Shown: positions 51,296 through 60,986, numbered from the stretch's first letter. The stretch: 64,000 nt of DNA from UBA7803 sp041686955 (GCA_041686955.1 JAWLCV010000011.1:1-64000); one strand, 5' to 3'. Notes: generated from the sequence alone by a model not told the origin. Numbers and translations are program-made.

Positions 51296-52468
51296 GTGAC
51301 CCGATTCCCCACATGGGCGGCACGGTGGTGCGCGTCCCCGATACTGGCGCTGATCCTCGCCGCGGCCGTGGCTGCGGCGGAGGCTCCGGCGCCGCTGCCG
51401 GACTGGCAGGAGGTGATCCGCCGTAGCCCCTACTGGGAGAGCCAGGGGATGCACGGCAACCTCACCACCATCCGCCGCTGGGTGCTGGCCGGGGAGGCGT
51501 ACTGCGAGGACGAGGAGCGGCATATCCTCTTCGACCGCCGCGCCACCTTCGTCGGCTACATCGAGAACGAAGGTAGCCCGGAGGCCAATCACCGGAAGAT
51601 CAATCACGAGCGGCGTCGGCTGGCAGCGGAGGGGCGTACCGACGCGTGGGTCGCCGGCGGCCGGGACCGCATCGGCTATCCGTTCGTATTGGCGTGCAAG
51701 CAGCCCGATGCCCGCCTGGCGGATGCCCTCGCCCGTTATACCGGCGAGGACGAAGGTGCGCGGTTGTGGGGCACCTGGGACGGCATGCGGGTGGGAACCA
51801 GGGACGCGCCGGTGTCGCTGCACCAGGCGATCCGTCAGGTTTACGACGACCGCCTGGCCAGGGGCCGCATCAGCCTGCCCTCCCACCTGCTCTCGACGCT
51901 CGCCGGCAAGGTGATCATCGAGAGCGGCGGCCGGCAGGACGCTCATTCCCAGGCGGATGCCCGGGGCGTGATGCAGCTATCGCCGCCGGCGCTGAACGAC
52001 TGCGAGCTGGATCCCCGATTCCACTTCCACCGGCTGGCGCAGATCGACTGTGCCCTGTACCTGCTCGAGCAGAACCATCGCAACCTGCTGCCGGCTTTCC
52101 ACACCCGGTTCGGCCACCTGCCCGAGGACAAGGCCGAGGCGCTCTACGACATGCTGCTGCTGCAGGCCTACCACGGCGGTGTGGGGCGGGTGGTCGATCT
52201 GCTCACGGACCCGAAGCTGGACGCCGCTGCCCGCTACTTCGCCGACTACCACCACCGTTTCACCGCGGGCGACGTCGCCCTGGGGCTGGTGTTCCACAAT
52301 CTGGGGCGTAACCGGCTTGGATTCGCGTCGCTTTACTACGTCACCGACGTGAGCATCGCCACCGAGGCCGCATGCGCGGCGGTGAAGGATCTGGAAGGAT
52401 GTGATGGTCAGCGAATGGCTGTCAGCCGTCGGCTTTCGGCAGGGGACGGGTCGCCAGAGGCTGACTGA
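51296..52468 (+). CDS. lytic transglycosylase-like protein (SLT domain)
   Basis: The 390-residue protein has a signal segment and a C-terminal lysozyme-like domain with the catalytic Glu in KVIIESGGRQDAHS and the following DARGVMQLSPPALND, the GxMQ stretch of SLT enzymes. Upstream (about 40-170) is a long N-terminal region without clear homology. It would cleave peptidoglycan glycan strands in the periplasm. GTG at 51296 is the start. A strong hairpin lies over its end. Confidence 0.82.
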   Translation: MTRFPTWAARWCASPILALILAAAVAAAEAPAPLPDWQEVIRRSPYWESQGMHGNLTTIRRWVLAGEAYCEDEERHILFDRRATFVGYIENEGSPEANHRKINHERRRLAAEGRTDAWVAGGRDRIGYPFVLACKQPDARLADALARYTGEDEGARLWGTWDGMRVGTRDAPVSLHQAIRQVYDDRLARGRISLPSHLLSTLAGKVIIESGGRQDAHSQADARGVMQLSPPALNDCELDPRFHFHRLAQIDCALYLLEQNHRNLLPAFHTRFGHLPEDKAEALYDMLLLQAYHGGVGRVVDLLTDPKLDAAARYFADYHHRFTAGDVALGLVFHNLGRNRLGFASLYYVTDVSIATEAACAAVKDLEGCDGQRMAVSRRLSAGDGSPEAD

Positions 52469-52480
52469 TCGTCCCCTGCC
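52438..52480. terminator. hairpin at the transglycosylase gene end
   Basis: GGCAGGGGACG (52438-52448) pairs with CGTCCCCTGCC (52470-52480) around a 21-base loop that contains the gene's stop codon. The two genes here converge, so it may serve both. No T-run follows. Confidence 0.55.
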
Positions 52481-52512
52481 AGCCGCTGACGGCTGATCGC
52501 CGACCGCTCGGA

Positions 52513-53055
52513 CTAGCGGAAGTTGTAGACGGCGGAGATTCCGAGCATGCTCAGGTCGCCTCCGTCCACGTCCACGGCGCTCCACTCACCGCGCACGGTC
52601 CAGTTGTCGTTGATGTCGAAGGCGCCGCCGATGCCGTAGGTGAACGCGCTGTCCTTGTCGCTGTCGGAGACGCTGACCAGACCGTTGCTCACCTTGACGT
52701 CCATGTCGTAACGCGACCAGCCGAGGACCGCGAAGGCGGTGAAGTTGTCCGCGAGCGGCATGCTCGGGCGCACGGCCACGTCGAAGGCCGAGCCGTCGGT
52801 CTCCACGTCGAAGCCCATGGCGTCGCCGGACGCTTCGAACAGCTTGCTGTAGCCCACCTCGAAGCTCACGTATTCGTTCATACGGTAGCCGCCGAACACC
52901 CGCAGGGCTTCCGCATTCTCGTCGAAATCGATGTCGTCGACGTCGATGAAGTACATGCCGAGCCCGGAGCCCGCGAAAAAGCCCGGCTCCTCCGCCATGG
53001 CGCTGCCACTGATCGCTGCCGCCAGAACCCCGGCCATCATTACTCGACTCTTCAT
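52513..53055 (-). CDS. outer-membrane beta-barrel protein, paralogue
   Basis: The 180-residue protein has a signal peptide (about 1-22, ending SAMA) and the barrel pattern FFAGSGLGMYFIDVDD, ALRVFGGYRMNEYVSFEVGY, FTAFAVLGWSRYDMDV and NWTVRGEWSAVDV, ending in VYNFR. It resembles the 50705 protein in length and strand order. ATG at 53055 follows GGAGAAACA. Confidence 0.82.
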   Translation of the reverse strand: MKSRVMMAGVLAAAISGSAMAEEPGFFAGSGLGMYFIDVDDIDFDENAEALRVFGGYRMNEYVSFEVGYSKLFEASGDAMGFDVETDGSAFDVAVRPSMPLADNFTAFAVLGWSRYDMDVKVSNGLVSVSDSDKDSAFTYGIGGAFDINDNWTVRGEWSAVDVDGGDLSMLGISAVYNFR

Positions 53056-53182
53056 TGTTTCTCCATTTTTGGCTTGGACCGGGGTGCATGGTCTACGGAA
53101 GCGACCGGGGCAACCGTGATCCACGCCGCATTCCCGGTGCACGGGCTACGGCGGATTCGCCACTGTGACGAGTCTCACGTAG

Positions 53183-55651
53183 TCAGTCGATAACCGCCGA
53201 GACGCGCCCGTACATGAGCCGGCCATTGCCGTTGATCGGGCTGTAGCTGGAGTACGGGTAAAGGCCATTCGCCACCGGCTGCCCGGCGCCGCTCGAGCGC
53301 ACCTCCGGGTACTCATCCAGCAGGTTGTGGACCCCTACCCCGAAGGTCACGCTGCGATTGACCGCGAAGGAAACGTCCAGATCCAGCAGCCACAGCGGAT
53401 CGATCCGCAGCGGGCCGGCGGCGTCGAAGGAGAGATCCTCGGTTTCTCCAAACCGGGTGAGACGGGCTCGCACGTCCACCGGACCGCGTGCCCAGGCCGC
53501 ACCGAGGATCAGCTTGGAATCCGGCTGCTCGGCTTCGAGCTGCGCCGCGGCCAGCGAGCCGAACGGCTCGAACGTCGCGCCGGTCAGCGGGCTCGTGGTC
53601 CCGTGAACCGAGACGTCGGTCCAGCGCCGGGTGGCAGCGGCGTGCAGGTCCAGCCGTCCCGACCGGAGATCCATGGCGTAGCGGGCGCCCAGGTCCACGC
53701 CGCGCACCCGGACGTCGCTGCCGTTGAACGCCAGCCGAGCCGCAAAAACCGCGGCGTCGGTTCCGGCCTGCTCCAGCGCGTCCGTCACGGCTGCCCCGGA
53801 AAGCTCGTCGGAAAGCACCACCCGGTCGTCCACGTCCACCTGCCAGGCGTCGATGGTGAGACGCAGGGCGGGGACGGGCGTGTAGACCGCGCCGGCGCTC
53901 AGGTGAACCGCCGACTCCTCGTCGAGCTCGTCGACCCCCAGGGCGCTGGCCACCGGGCTGCCCGGCGCGAACACGCCTTGCAGCACGGGCCCCGCCCCGG
54001 TCGCGGTGGCGCGGGTGCGGGTGTACGTGGTCTGGGCCAGGGAGGGTGCCCGGAAGCCCAGCCCGCCGGCGGCCCGCAGCAGCAGCGCGTCACTCAGCTC
54101 CACGTCGGCGCCGAGGTCGAAGCTGAGCTGCTCGTCCAGGCCGTCGTAGGCATCCAGCCGGAGCGCCGCTGCCAGCGTCACGCGCCGGCCGAGGCGATTG
54201 CGGGCGCTGACGTAGGCGGCGGTGAGATCCCGGGTGCCTTCCACCTCGTCCCGATACCCGAAAAAACCCTGGGACCAGGCCGGGACCGGACCCGCCGCCG
54301 GGTCGCGCTCGCCGGCATCGAGATAGGAAGCGAGCTCGCCCCGCTCCATCTCGTACTCCTCGCTGCGGGACTCCACCCCGGCTTCCACCCACAGCGGATG
54401 CGCGAGGAAGCCCACCGTCAGATCCCGGCTCGCCTCGAGTGCGATGCGCCGCATCTGCATCTCGTTGTTCCCCGTCACGAAGCCGGTGGGACTCAGCCCG
54501 CCGAAGCTCGGATTCAGCGAGCCGTCGACGGTCCAGTCGATCTCGTCCTCCCGCTGGCTGTAGCTCGCGTCCCAGTTCCAGCCCCAGTGGCTGCCTTTGA
54601 AACCGATGGTGAAATTGCGGTCGTCGATATCCGACTCGACGATGGGCAGGAATCCGTCGGGGTAGAGCTCAGGGGCGTTGCGCGGGTCCACCGGGCGCAC
54701 GAACTCGGCGGTGCTCTCGCTGTCGCGGGTGCCGAGCGCGGTGAAGCCGTACAGCGTCACCCTGTCGGAGAGCGGCAGCGCTGCATTCAGTGAGATGTCG
54801 AGCTCCGTCATCTCCGGGTCGCCATAGCGGGTCTGCAGGCGGTCGATGGTGCGCTCGCGCACGTCGAAGCTGTCGTCGCCACGCAAGGGGTATTGCTGCC
54901 GGGGGTCGAAGCCGCCACGGCTGGTGGCCTCACGATCCTCGTACTCGGCGGCCAGGTGCACGAAGCCACCGTTGCCGAGCGCGAAGCCCCAGTCGCCCAT
55001 CAGCGCCAGGTCGTCGCCGTCGCCATCGTCCACCACGCGCTCGCTGGCGCGGCCGAGCCGCAGGCTGCCGTCTTCGATCACCACCCCTTCCAGCTTGGGC
55101 ACTCCGCTGATGGTGGTGCGGCGCTGGCCGAAGGAGGCGCCGAGCCGGCCGCCGGCCGGGGCGTCCTCCAGCACGATGTTGATCACGCCGGCCAGCGCCC
55201 CGGAGCCGTGGCGGCCGGAGGCGCCGCCCTCCATGATCTCCACCCGGCTCACGGCGCTGAAGGGAACGAGGCCGAGATCGAAACCGACCGAACCGCGGCC
55301 GGGCATGTCCGACGTGTAGAACAGCGCGCTGGTGTGCTGCGGCTGCCCGTTGACCAGCACCACCATCTGATCCGGCGCGAGCCCGCGCAGAGTTCCTACC
55401 CGCACGTGGTCGTCGCCGGCCCCACCTGCGTTCACGGCAAAGGGTGCGGGAAAGTGAAACGACGGCAGCAGCGCTGCGAGAGCCGCGGCGAGATCCGTCT
55501 CGCCGGTGGCGGCCAGCTCGTCCCGGTGCAGCACCGTGACGATGCGGCCGACCGGGGTGACGGCATTGGCTTCGACCGACGAGGTCGCCGACGAGGTCGC
55601 CGTAGCCGACGCCGTCGCAGCCGCGGCCAGCAGAATGGGGAACAGGGGCAT
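53183..55651 (-). CDS. TonB-dependent receptor
   Basis: The 822-residue receptor has an Ala/Ser/Thr-rich signal peptide (about 1-26), a plug with VEIMEGGASGRHGSGALAGV and MVVLVNGQPQHTSALFYTSD, and a long barrel with NLLDEYPEVRSSGAGQPVANG near the end. The extreme N terminus is built of a short repeat of Ala/Thr/Ser codons, so signal-cleavage prediction is uncertain. It is divergent from the CrtC-like gene at 55769, a link that may point to lipid transport. Confidence 0.85.
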   Translation of the reverse strand: MPLFPILLAAAATASATATSSATSSVEANAVTPVGRIVTVLHRDELAATGETDLAAALAALLPSFHFPAPFAVNAGGAGDDHVRVGTLRGLAPDQMVVLVNGQPQHTSALFYTSDMPGRGSVGFDLGLVPFSAVSRVEIMEGGASGRHGSGALAGVINIVLEDAPAGGRLGASFGQRRTTISGVPKLEGVVIEDGSLRLGRASERVVDDGDGDDLALMGDWGFALGNGGFVHLAAEYEDREATSRGGFDPRQQYPLRGDDSFDVRERTIDRLQTRYGDPEMTELDISLNAALPLSDRVTLYGFTALGTRDSESTAEFVRPVDPRNAPELYPDGFLPIVESDIDDRNFTIGFKGSHWGWNWDASYSQREDEIDWTVDGSLNPSFGGLSPTGFVTGNNEMQMRRIALEASRDLTVGFLAHPLWVEAGVESRSEEYEMERGELASYLDAGERDPAAGPVPAWSQGFFGYRDEVEGTRDLTAAYVSARNRLGRRVTLAAALRLDAYDGLDEQLSFDLGADVELSDALLLRAAGGLGFRAPSLAQTTYTRTRATATGAGPVLQGVFAPGSPVASALGVDELDEESAVHLSAGAVYTPVPALRLTIDAWQVDVDDRVVLSDELSGAAVTDALEQAGTDAAVFAARLAFNGSDVRVRGVDLGARYAMDLRSGRLDLHAAATRRWTDVSVHGTTSPLTGATFEPFGSLAAAQLEAEQPDSKLILGAAWARGPVDVRARLTRFGETEDLSFDAAGPLRIDPLWLLDLDVSFAVNRSVTFGVGVHNLLDEYPEVRSSGAGQPVANGLYPYSSYSPINGNGRLMYGRVSAVID

Positions 55652-55768
55652 TGCAACTTCCTTGCGGCAAACGCGGCACCCTACGGCCGGCCGACCCGGA
55701 GGTCAATCGGCCACACCGGACACCCGCCGGGCGGACCGTTAGAATCCCCCGGATACAAGGAGGACCCC

Positions 55769-56896
55769 ATGCTGAACCGACTCGACGATTTCCCCGTTCA
55801 CCAGACCCCGGAGCCCCTGGCCCACCCGGCCACCAGCGACCGCAACGTCTACGACCGCACCTGGTTCAACGGTTATGCCGCCGACGGCTCGTACTACTTC
55901 GGGATCGGCATGGCCGTCTACCCGCACCGGGGGATCCTCGACTGCGCCTTCAGCGTGGTGCAGCCCGGGCAGCGCCAGCACTGTTTCTACGGGTCACGCC
56001 GGGCACCCGCCGAGCGCACGGAGATGTCCGTGGGACCGTTCCGCATCGAGATCCTCGAACCCATGCGGCGGGCGCGGGTGGTGCTGGAGGAGAACGACAG
56101 CGGAATCACCTGTGACCTGGTCTTCTCTGCACGTACGGCGTCCATTCAGGAAGCGCGGCAGACCCTGTGGAACGGCACCCGGCGCACCATGGACGCCACC
56201 CGTTTCGACCAGTTCGGCCGCTGGTCCGGCCGGGTGCGTCATCCCGAGGGTGAGATCGTGGTGGAAGAGTCGGTCTGCCACGGCACCAAGGACCGTTCCT
56301 GGGGCGTGCGCACGGTGGGCGAGCGCGAAGCCGGCGGCGCGCCTGTACAGCCCGGCGGCATCTTCTTTCTGTGGGCCCCGCTGTTCTGGGAGGATCACGT
56401 CTCTCACGCCATCTTCTTCGACGGCCCCCGGGGCGAAGCGCTGGTGCGGGAAGGCATCGTCGCCCCCCTCTACGGCAATGAAACGGACGTGCCGGGGGTG
56501 GAGGACGGCCGGGACCAGCGCATGGCCACCGCCCGCCACCGGGTGAGCTACCAACCCGGCACCCGGCTGGCCCGCGCCGCCGAGATCGATCTGGTGAGCC
56601 TCGAGGGGGAGACCCGCACGATCGCCCTGGAGCCCATGCTCAAGTTTCAGATGAAGGGGCTGGGCTACGGACACCCGGAATGGGGCCAGGGGATGTGGAA
56701 GGGCGAGCTCGCCACCGGCGGCGAGTCCTTCGATCCCCGTCAGGTGGATCCGCTGGCGCCGGAGAACATCCACGTGCAGCAGGTGGTTCGCGCCAGCGAC
56801 GGCGAGCGCCAGGGGATCGGCGTGCTCGAGCAGATCGTCATCGGCCCCTACGCGCCGGCGGGATTCACCAATTTCCTGGACGGCGCGAAGGGCTGA
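55769..56896 (+). CDS. CrtC-like/DUF7064-family protein
   Basis: The 375-residue protein shows RTWFNGYAADGSYYFGIGMAV, YPHRGILDCAFSVVQPG, DLVFSARTASIQEARQTLW and DRSWGVRTVGEREAGG, the pattern of the carotenoid 1,2-hydratase-like two-barrel lipid family. It has no catalytic motif that decides its substrate. ATG at 55769 follows AAGGAGGACCCC, an excellent ribosome binding site. The much longer plus-strand frame beginning at 54893 is antisense to the receptor gene and not coding. Confidence 0.83.
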   Translation: MLNRLDDFPVHQTPEPLAHPATSDRNVYDRTWFNGYAADGSYYFGIGMAVYPHRGILDCAFSVVQPGQRQHCFYGSRRAPAERTEMSVGPFRIEILEPMRRARVVLEENDSGITCDLVFSARTASIQEARQTLWNGTRRTMDATRFDQFGRWSGRVRHPEGEIVVEESVCHGTKDRSWGVRTVGEREAGGAPVQPGGIFFLWAPLFWEDHVSHAIFFDGPRGEALVREGIVAPLYGNETDVPGVEDGRDQRMATARHRVSYQPGTRLARAAEIDLVSLEGETRTIALEPMLKFQMKGLGYGHPEWGQGMWKGELATGGESFDPRQVDPLAPENIHVQQVVRASDGERQGIGVLEQIVIGPYAPAGFTNFLDGAKG

Positions 56897-56921
56897 CTCC
56901 CACGTACTGCGCCGCAGTACG

Positions 56922-57197
56922 CTAGTGCCGCTGCGGGTCCGGGCGGCCCCAGGATTTCGGGGCCGCGCCCGCGGCGAACAGCGTGAGCTCCCAGCGCTCG
57001 AGGATCACGTCGTGGCGCAGGATGTAGACGGCGCCGTCCGAACCGCGCACCTTGAAGTACCGGTGGTCGGGCGCGATCCAGCGGTCCTGAACCTCCACCA
57101 CGTCCACCGCCCTGTCACCCAGGTAGAAGCGGCGCGGCGTCTCCTCACCGCGGTAACCGGCATAGCAGCAGACCAGGAGGTCGTCGGCGTCTGCCAC
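56922..57197 (-). CDS. conserved hypothetical small protein
   Basis: The 91-residue protein contains CYAGYRGEETPRRFYLGD, VVEVQDRWIAPDHRYFKVRG and VYILRHDVILERWELTLF, a pattern of small conserved cytoplasmic proteins of proteobacteria without known function. It is 7 bases downstream of the M48 protease gene end on the same strand, so it is likely co-transcribed. Confidence 0.72.
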   Translation of the reverse strand: MADADDLLVCCYAGYRGEETPRRFYLGDRAVDVVEVQDRWIAPDHRYFKVRGSDGAVYILRHDVILERWELTLFAAGAAPKSWGRPDPQRH

Positions 57198-57204
57198 GGC
57201 CGCC

Positions 57205-58671
57205 CTAGGACTCGAGCAGCTCGGGATCGCCCACCACGCGCTTGATCAGCGTGCCGGCGGGGATGCGGGACTCGGGGCCTTCCAGCTGGTTGATGATGGC
57301 CAGCTCGTCGATGTCGATGGCCGAGGGGTGGCGGCGGTCGAACTCCGCCAAGGTCATGGCCTGATCCACTTCCACGACCCTCGTCACCGCCGGCTCGACC
57401 TCCAGGATGTCCGGGTCCTCGAGCCGCGCGAAGCTGCCGATGATGTCGTCAAACGTGGGCTGGTACTGGGCGAACACCTGAGGCGCCGCGTAGGTGACGA
57501 GCTGGTAGAGGTTGCCGCCGTGGGCGATGAACGTCACGTAGCCCGTCACCGCGGCCTGCTGGGTCTGTGCCTGAAACACCCCCGTGGCCGCGTCGAGACC
57601 GTTTATCGTGCGCTCCACGGCTTGCCCCGGGCGGATGCCTTCCTGCGCCAGGAACCGGCGCATGGCCTCGGCGGGGTCGTCGCCCCTCGCCAGGGTGAGC
57701 TGCGCCGCCGCATTCCCCTCCGGACTCGCCCCCACCACCGCCCGCGACAGGTTCTGGGTCTGCCACTGGGGCGGCAGGGCAAACTGGAAGGCCAGCTCCG
57801 GGTGATAGAACACGCCGTCGCGAAAGAAGCCGTTTCGGGGATTCGGGCCGTAGACCAGCCCGTCGATGTTACGCAGATAGGTGTCGCGGCCGACGATGGC
57901 GTCCGGATCGTCGGAGATCCTGCCCTCCAGGCGCGCGCGCACGTTCTCCACCCGCTCCTCCGGGGCCGGGTGGGTGGCAAGCCAGGTGGGCAGAGCGCTC
58001 TGCTGCTCGAGCTCCGACATCCGCCCGAGGGCATGGAACACGTCGGCCATCTCGCCCACCGCGTAGTTCTGCTGTCGGGCGTAGCCGAAGCCGAGCTCGT
58101 CGGCTTGCCGCTCGGCGTCGCGGCTGTACTTGAGCATGAGCAGATTCAGCCCCAGCCCCGCCAGATCGGCGAGCGGCCGAAGCTCGGGGGCGAATATCAT
58201 TCCCAGCCCCATGCCGAGCTGGGCGAGCTGGGCCCGGCTGATCTGTTGCACCGAATGCCGGGCCGTCACGTGGGCAATCTCGTGGCCGAGCACGGATACC
58301 AGCTCCGCCTCGTTCTCCATGAGATTCAACATGCCGCGGGTGACGTAGATGAAGCCCCCCGGCAGGGCGAAAGCGTTGGGAGCCGGATCGTCGATCACCT
58401 GGAACGACCACGGCAGATCCGGCCGCTCGGAGGCGGCAGCCAGGGACTGCCCGAGTTCGGAGACGTATGCCTGCAGGGCCTCGTCCTCCACCATGGCCAT
58501 GCTCTGGGCCACCTGCTGTGAGGCTTGGCGGCCGAGGTTCACCTCCTGAGCTTCGGAGATGAGCGAAAGCTGCCGTTCACCCGTGGCCGGATTGATGGAG
58601 CAAGCCAGTACGGCAACCGCCGCGAGCGCGGCGGTGAAGGCATTGCGGTGGCGAACTGTGCGGCACCCCAT
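57205..58671 (-). CDS. M48-family metalloprotease lipoprotein
   Basis: The 488-residue protein has a lipobox-like AVLACS near residue 23, the zinc motif LGHEIAHVTARHS, the third-ligand helix YSRDAERQADELGFGYA and a C-terminal region with a LysM-like segment TLAEFDRRHPSAIDIDELAI and TLIKRV. Such lipoproteins act in outer-membrane quality control like BepA/LoiP. ATG at 58671 is chosen by the signal peptide; the frame starts 14 codons earlier. Confidence 0.85.
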   Translation of the reverse strand: MGCRTVRHRNAFTAALAAVAVLACSINPATGERQLSLISEAQEVNLGRQASQQVAQSMAMVEDEALQAYVSELGQSLAAASERPDLPWSFQVIDDPAPNAFALPGGFIYVTRGMLNLMENEAELVSVLGHEIAHVTARHSVQQISRAQLAQLGMGLGMIFAPELRPLADLAGLGLNLLMLKYSRDAERQADELGFGYARQQNYAVGEMADVFHALGRMSELEQQSALPTWLATHPAPEERVENVRARLEGRISDDPDAIVGRDTYLRNIDGLVYGPNPRNGFFRDGVFYHPELAFQFALPPQWQTQNLSRAVVGASPEGNAAAQLTLARGDDPAEAMRRFLAQEGIRPGQAVERTINGLDAATGVFQAQTQQAAVTGYVTFIAHGGNLYQLVTYAAPQVFAQYQPTFDDIIGSFARLEDPDILEVEPAVTRVVEVDQAMTLAEFDRRHPSAIDIDELAIINQLEGPESRIPAGTLIKRVVGDPELLES

Positions 58672-58695
58672 GGTCTTCCTCGGACCAGGAGAGAT

Positions 58696-58729
58696 GGATA
58701 CGGGAACGGTCACGCCCGTTCCCGTATCC
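58696..58729. terminator. 14-bp hairpin between PRC-barrel and M48 genes
   Basis: GGATACGGGAACGG (58696-58709) pairs with CCGTTCCCGTATCC (58716-58729) around TCACGC, extended by GGAGAG and CTCTCC outside with two small bulges. It is downstream of the PRC-barrel gene (stop 58755, minus strand) and upstream of the M48 gene. No T-run follows. Confidence 0.55.
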
Positions 58730-58754
58730 GAGCTCTCCTATCAGCCGGCTGGAA

Positions 58755-59660
58755 TCAGTAGTCCTGCGGCTGTTGCTCCTGCTGTTGCTCCTGCTGCCAC
58801 TCGGACTCCGTCTGCGGCTCTTGCCATTCGGACGGCTGTTCCGTCGCCTGGCCGCCCTCCTCGAAGGCCGCGAACTCGCTGCGGTCGATCTGCTGCGGCC
58901 AGTTGTCCTCCGGAAGCTCCGAAGCCTGCTCGATCTCCTGCTGGGAGATGTTGGCCACGTACTCCTCGGTTTGCGGATCCGACTGCAGCGCCGTCGCCGG
59001 CACACCGACCAGCTTCTCCTGGAACATGCCACCCGTCGAGAGCACCACGTACGCGAGCTTACCCTGCTGCATGTCCAGGGCGAAGTCGTCGATCTCGCCG
59101 AGCTCTTCGTTCTGGCTGCCCTTCACCGTGGTGCCCATGAGCTCGCTGGCACGCTTGATGTCGCCCTCGGCCGTCGTGGCGCCGGGCTGCGACACCCCGG
59201 CCGTCAGGGTCGGTTGTGCGGGCCAGTTGTCCTCGGGCAGCTCCTGGGCCTGCTCGAGCTCCTGGCTCGAGATGCTGGCCGTGAAGCCGTCCTGCTGCGG
59301 GTCCGCCTGCAGCTTGTCCACGGGCACGCCGACCAAACGGCCGGCCTCGAAGGTGCCGCCGGTGGAGAGCGCGACGTAGGCCAGCTCGCCTTTCTGGACG
59401 TCGATGGCCAGATCCTCGATCTGTCCGAGCTCCTGGCCCTGATCGTCCCGCACCGTCTTGCCCATCACTTCCGAGGCCTTCTTGATCCCGGAGTGCTGCA
59501 TCTGCGCCTGCTGCATCTCGGTCGATTGCTGCACCTCGGAGTGCTGCGCCTCGGGCTGCGTTTCCACGGGCTCCTGCCCCATCTGGGCGTAGGCGACTCC
59601 CGTGGCCGTGCAGCAGCCGACCACCAGCGTCGTCAGCAGCTTGCCATTCATCTTCGACAT
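58755..59660 (-). CDS. double PRC-barrel periplasmic protein
   Basis: The 301-residue protein has a signal peptide (about 1-24) and two PRC-barrel repeats: IKKASEVMGKTVRDDQGQEL then IKRASELMGTTVKGSQNEEL, each followed by a DLAIDVQ/DFALDMQ stretch and LSTGG...LVGVP. Both end in ELPEDNWP. The C-terminal tail, after WPQQIDRSEFAAF, is Gln/Glu-rich. The IDRSEFAAF stretch recurs at the end of the EF-hand protein at 60987. ATG at 59660 is chosen by the signal peptide. Confidence 0.82.
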   Translation of the reverse strand: MSKMNGKLLTTLVVGCCTATGVAYAQMGQEPVETQPEAQHSEVQQSTEMQQAQMQHSGIKKASEVMGKTVRDDQGQELGQIEDLAIDVQKGELAYVALSTGGTFEAGRLVGVPVDKLQADPQQDGFTASISSQELEQAQELPEDNWPAQPTLTAGVSQPGATTAEGDIKRASELMGTTVKGSQNEELGEIDDFALDMQQGKLAYVVLSTGGMFQEKLVGVPATALQSDPQTEEYVANISQQEIEQASELPEDNWPQQIDRSEFAAFEEGGQATEQPSEWQEPQTESEWQQEQQQEQQPQDY

Positions 59661-59748
59661 ACCGATTCCTCCTGCTTGATTCGAAATGCTCCACGCGCTG
59701 TCCGCGCGGCTCGGCCCATTGAGAGCAAAACGGGTGCCAAGCGCGGAT

Positions 59749-60726
59749 TCAGCGATCCGCGCTCTCACCCAGGGTGTCGGCGGCGTGAGCCTCGCGTCTC
59801 CCCATGGGCTCCTGCCCGCCCCGGGTTGTGTCCTTCCGGGTCTGGCGCTCCATCTCGGCGTTTATCTCCGCGCCGAGCACCACCACGAAACCCGAGAGGT
59901 AGAACCACAGCAGCAGCACCACCACGCCGCCCAGCGAACCGTAGGTCTCGCCGTAGCTGCCGAAGTTGCGCACGTACACTCCGAACAGCACGCTCCCCAC
60001 GATCCACAGGGTCGCGGCGGCGGCGGAGCCCCAGTTCACCCAGCGCCACTGGGCGGGATCGCGATCGGGCGCGTACCGGTACACCACCGAGAGACCGAGC
60101 ACCATGAGCAGCCACAGCAGCACCCAGCGCAATACCGCCACCAGCGATTCCAGCACGCCGCCGAGCCCGATCGCCTGGAGCACCACGGGCACAGCCACCG
60201 CCACCAGCACCATGCCGACGAAGGCGACCACGGCGCCGACCGTGAAGGCCAGCGACACCAGCAACTGGCGCAGGAAGCTGCGCTGCTCTTCCTCCTTGTA
60301 GGCAATGTTGGTGGCGGTCATGAGTGCCGTGATGCCCTTGCGCGCGCTCCACAACGCGATCACGAAGCCGATCACCGCACCGACCCCGAGCGCGCCGCCC
60401 TGCTGCGACGCGAGGTTCTGAAGTCGACTGCCGACGATGCCGGTCACCTGCTCGGGGAGCGCCCCTGCCAGGCTCTCCACCTGCCCGGCGATCTGGTCGG
60501 GCGATGCGAACAACCCGTACAGCGACAGCGCCGCCGCCAGGGCCGGGAACACCGCGAGCAGCGCGTACAGCGCCAGACCTGCCGCCACCAGCGAGACGTT
60601 GTCGCGGCTGACGTCGTTCTTCACCCGCAAGGCGATGTCGAGCCAGCCACGGCTGGGAATTTCCCGGGGCCGGCGCGCCTCGCGGCCCCGCGTATCGCGG
60701 GCCCGTATTGCACTCTGCTGTGCCAT
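59749..60726 (-). CDS. YihY/BrkB-family membrane protein
   Basis: The 325-residue protein has about six hydrophobic helices and the YihY family pattern: NVSLVAAGLALYALLAVFPA, WSARKGITALMTATNIAYKE, RYAPDRDPAQWRWVNWGSA and FGSYGETYGSLGGVVVLLLW, which continues FYLSGFVVVLGAEINAEME. Function is not settled; some relatives are called transporters. ATG at 60726 follows GGAGGTAGAC. Confidence 0.87.
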   Translation of the reverse strand: MAQQSAIRARDTRGREARRPREIPSRGWLDIALRVKNDVSRDNVSLVAAGLALYALLAVFPALAAALSLYGLFASPDQIAGQVESLAGALPEQVTGIVGSRLQNLASQQGGALGVGAVIGFVIALWSARKGITALMTATNIAYKEEEQRSFLRQLLVSLAFTVGAVVAFVGMVLVAVAVPVVLQAIGLGGVLESLVAVLRWVLLWLLMVLGLSVVYRYAPDRDPAQWRWVNWGSAAAATLWIVGSVLFGVYVRNFGSYGETYGSLGGVVVLLLWFYLSGFVVVLGAEINAEMERQTRKDTTRGGQEPMGRREAHAADTLGESADR

Positions 60727-60986
60727 GTCTACCTCCGTGGTACTGCGAATCGGAGCACCAGATCGAAGCAGAATCGGTGCCACCGAAGGGCCTGCGGCTG
60801 CCCGACTCCTGCTCCCAACGCGCAACTCTTGCACGGGCGCGGATACGTTTTACCCGTGCCTGGCCCGTGTCAGCACACGCCCATGGGCCCTCCCGATGGC
60901 GAACCGTCGAAATTCGCGCCGGCGGCGCGTATCGGTACGCGGGTTGCAGGCAACGCGGTCACTTCGCAAACAGCCAGGAGAATCCA

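Noticed and set aside
55575..55630. Short tandem repeat in the receptor signal region as a regulatory repeat tract
   Set aside because: The units are few and degenerate; it can be explained as low-complexity signal-peptide codons.
54893..55768. 5' extension of the CrtC-like frame
   Set aside because: It is antisense to the TonB receptor and lacks similarity; the ATG at 55769 has a strong ribosome binding site.
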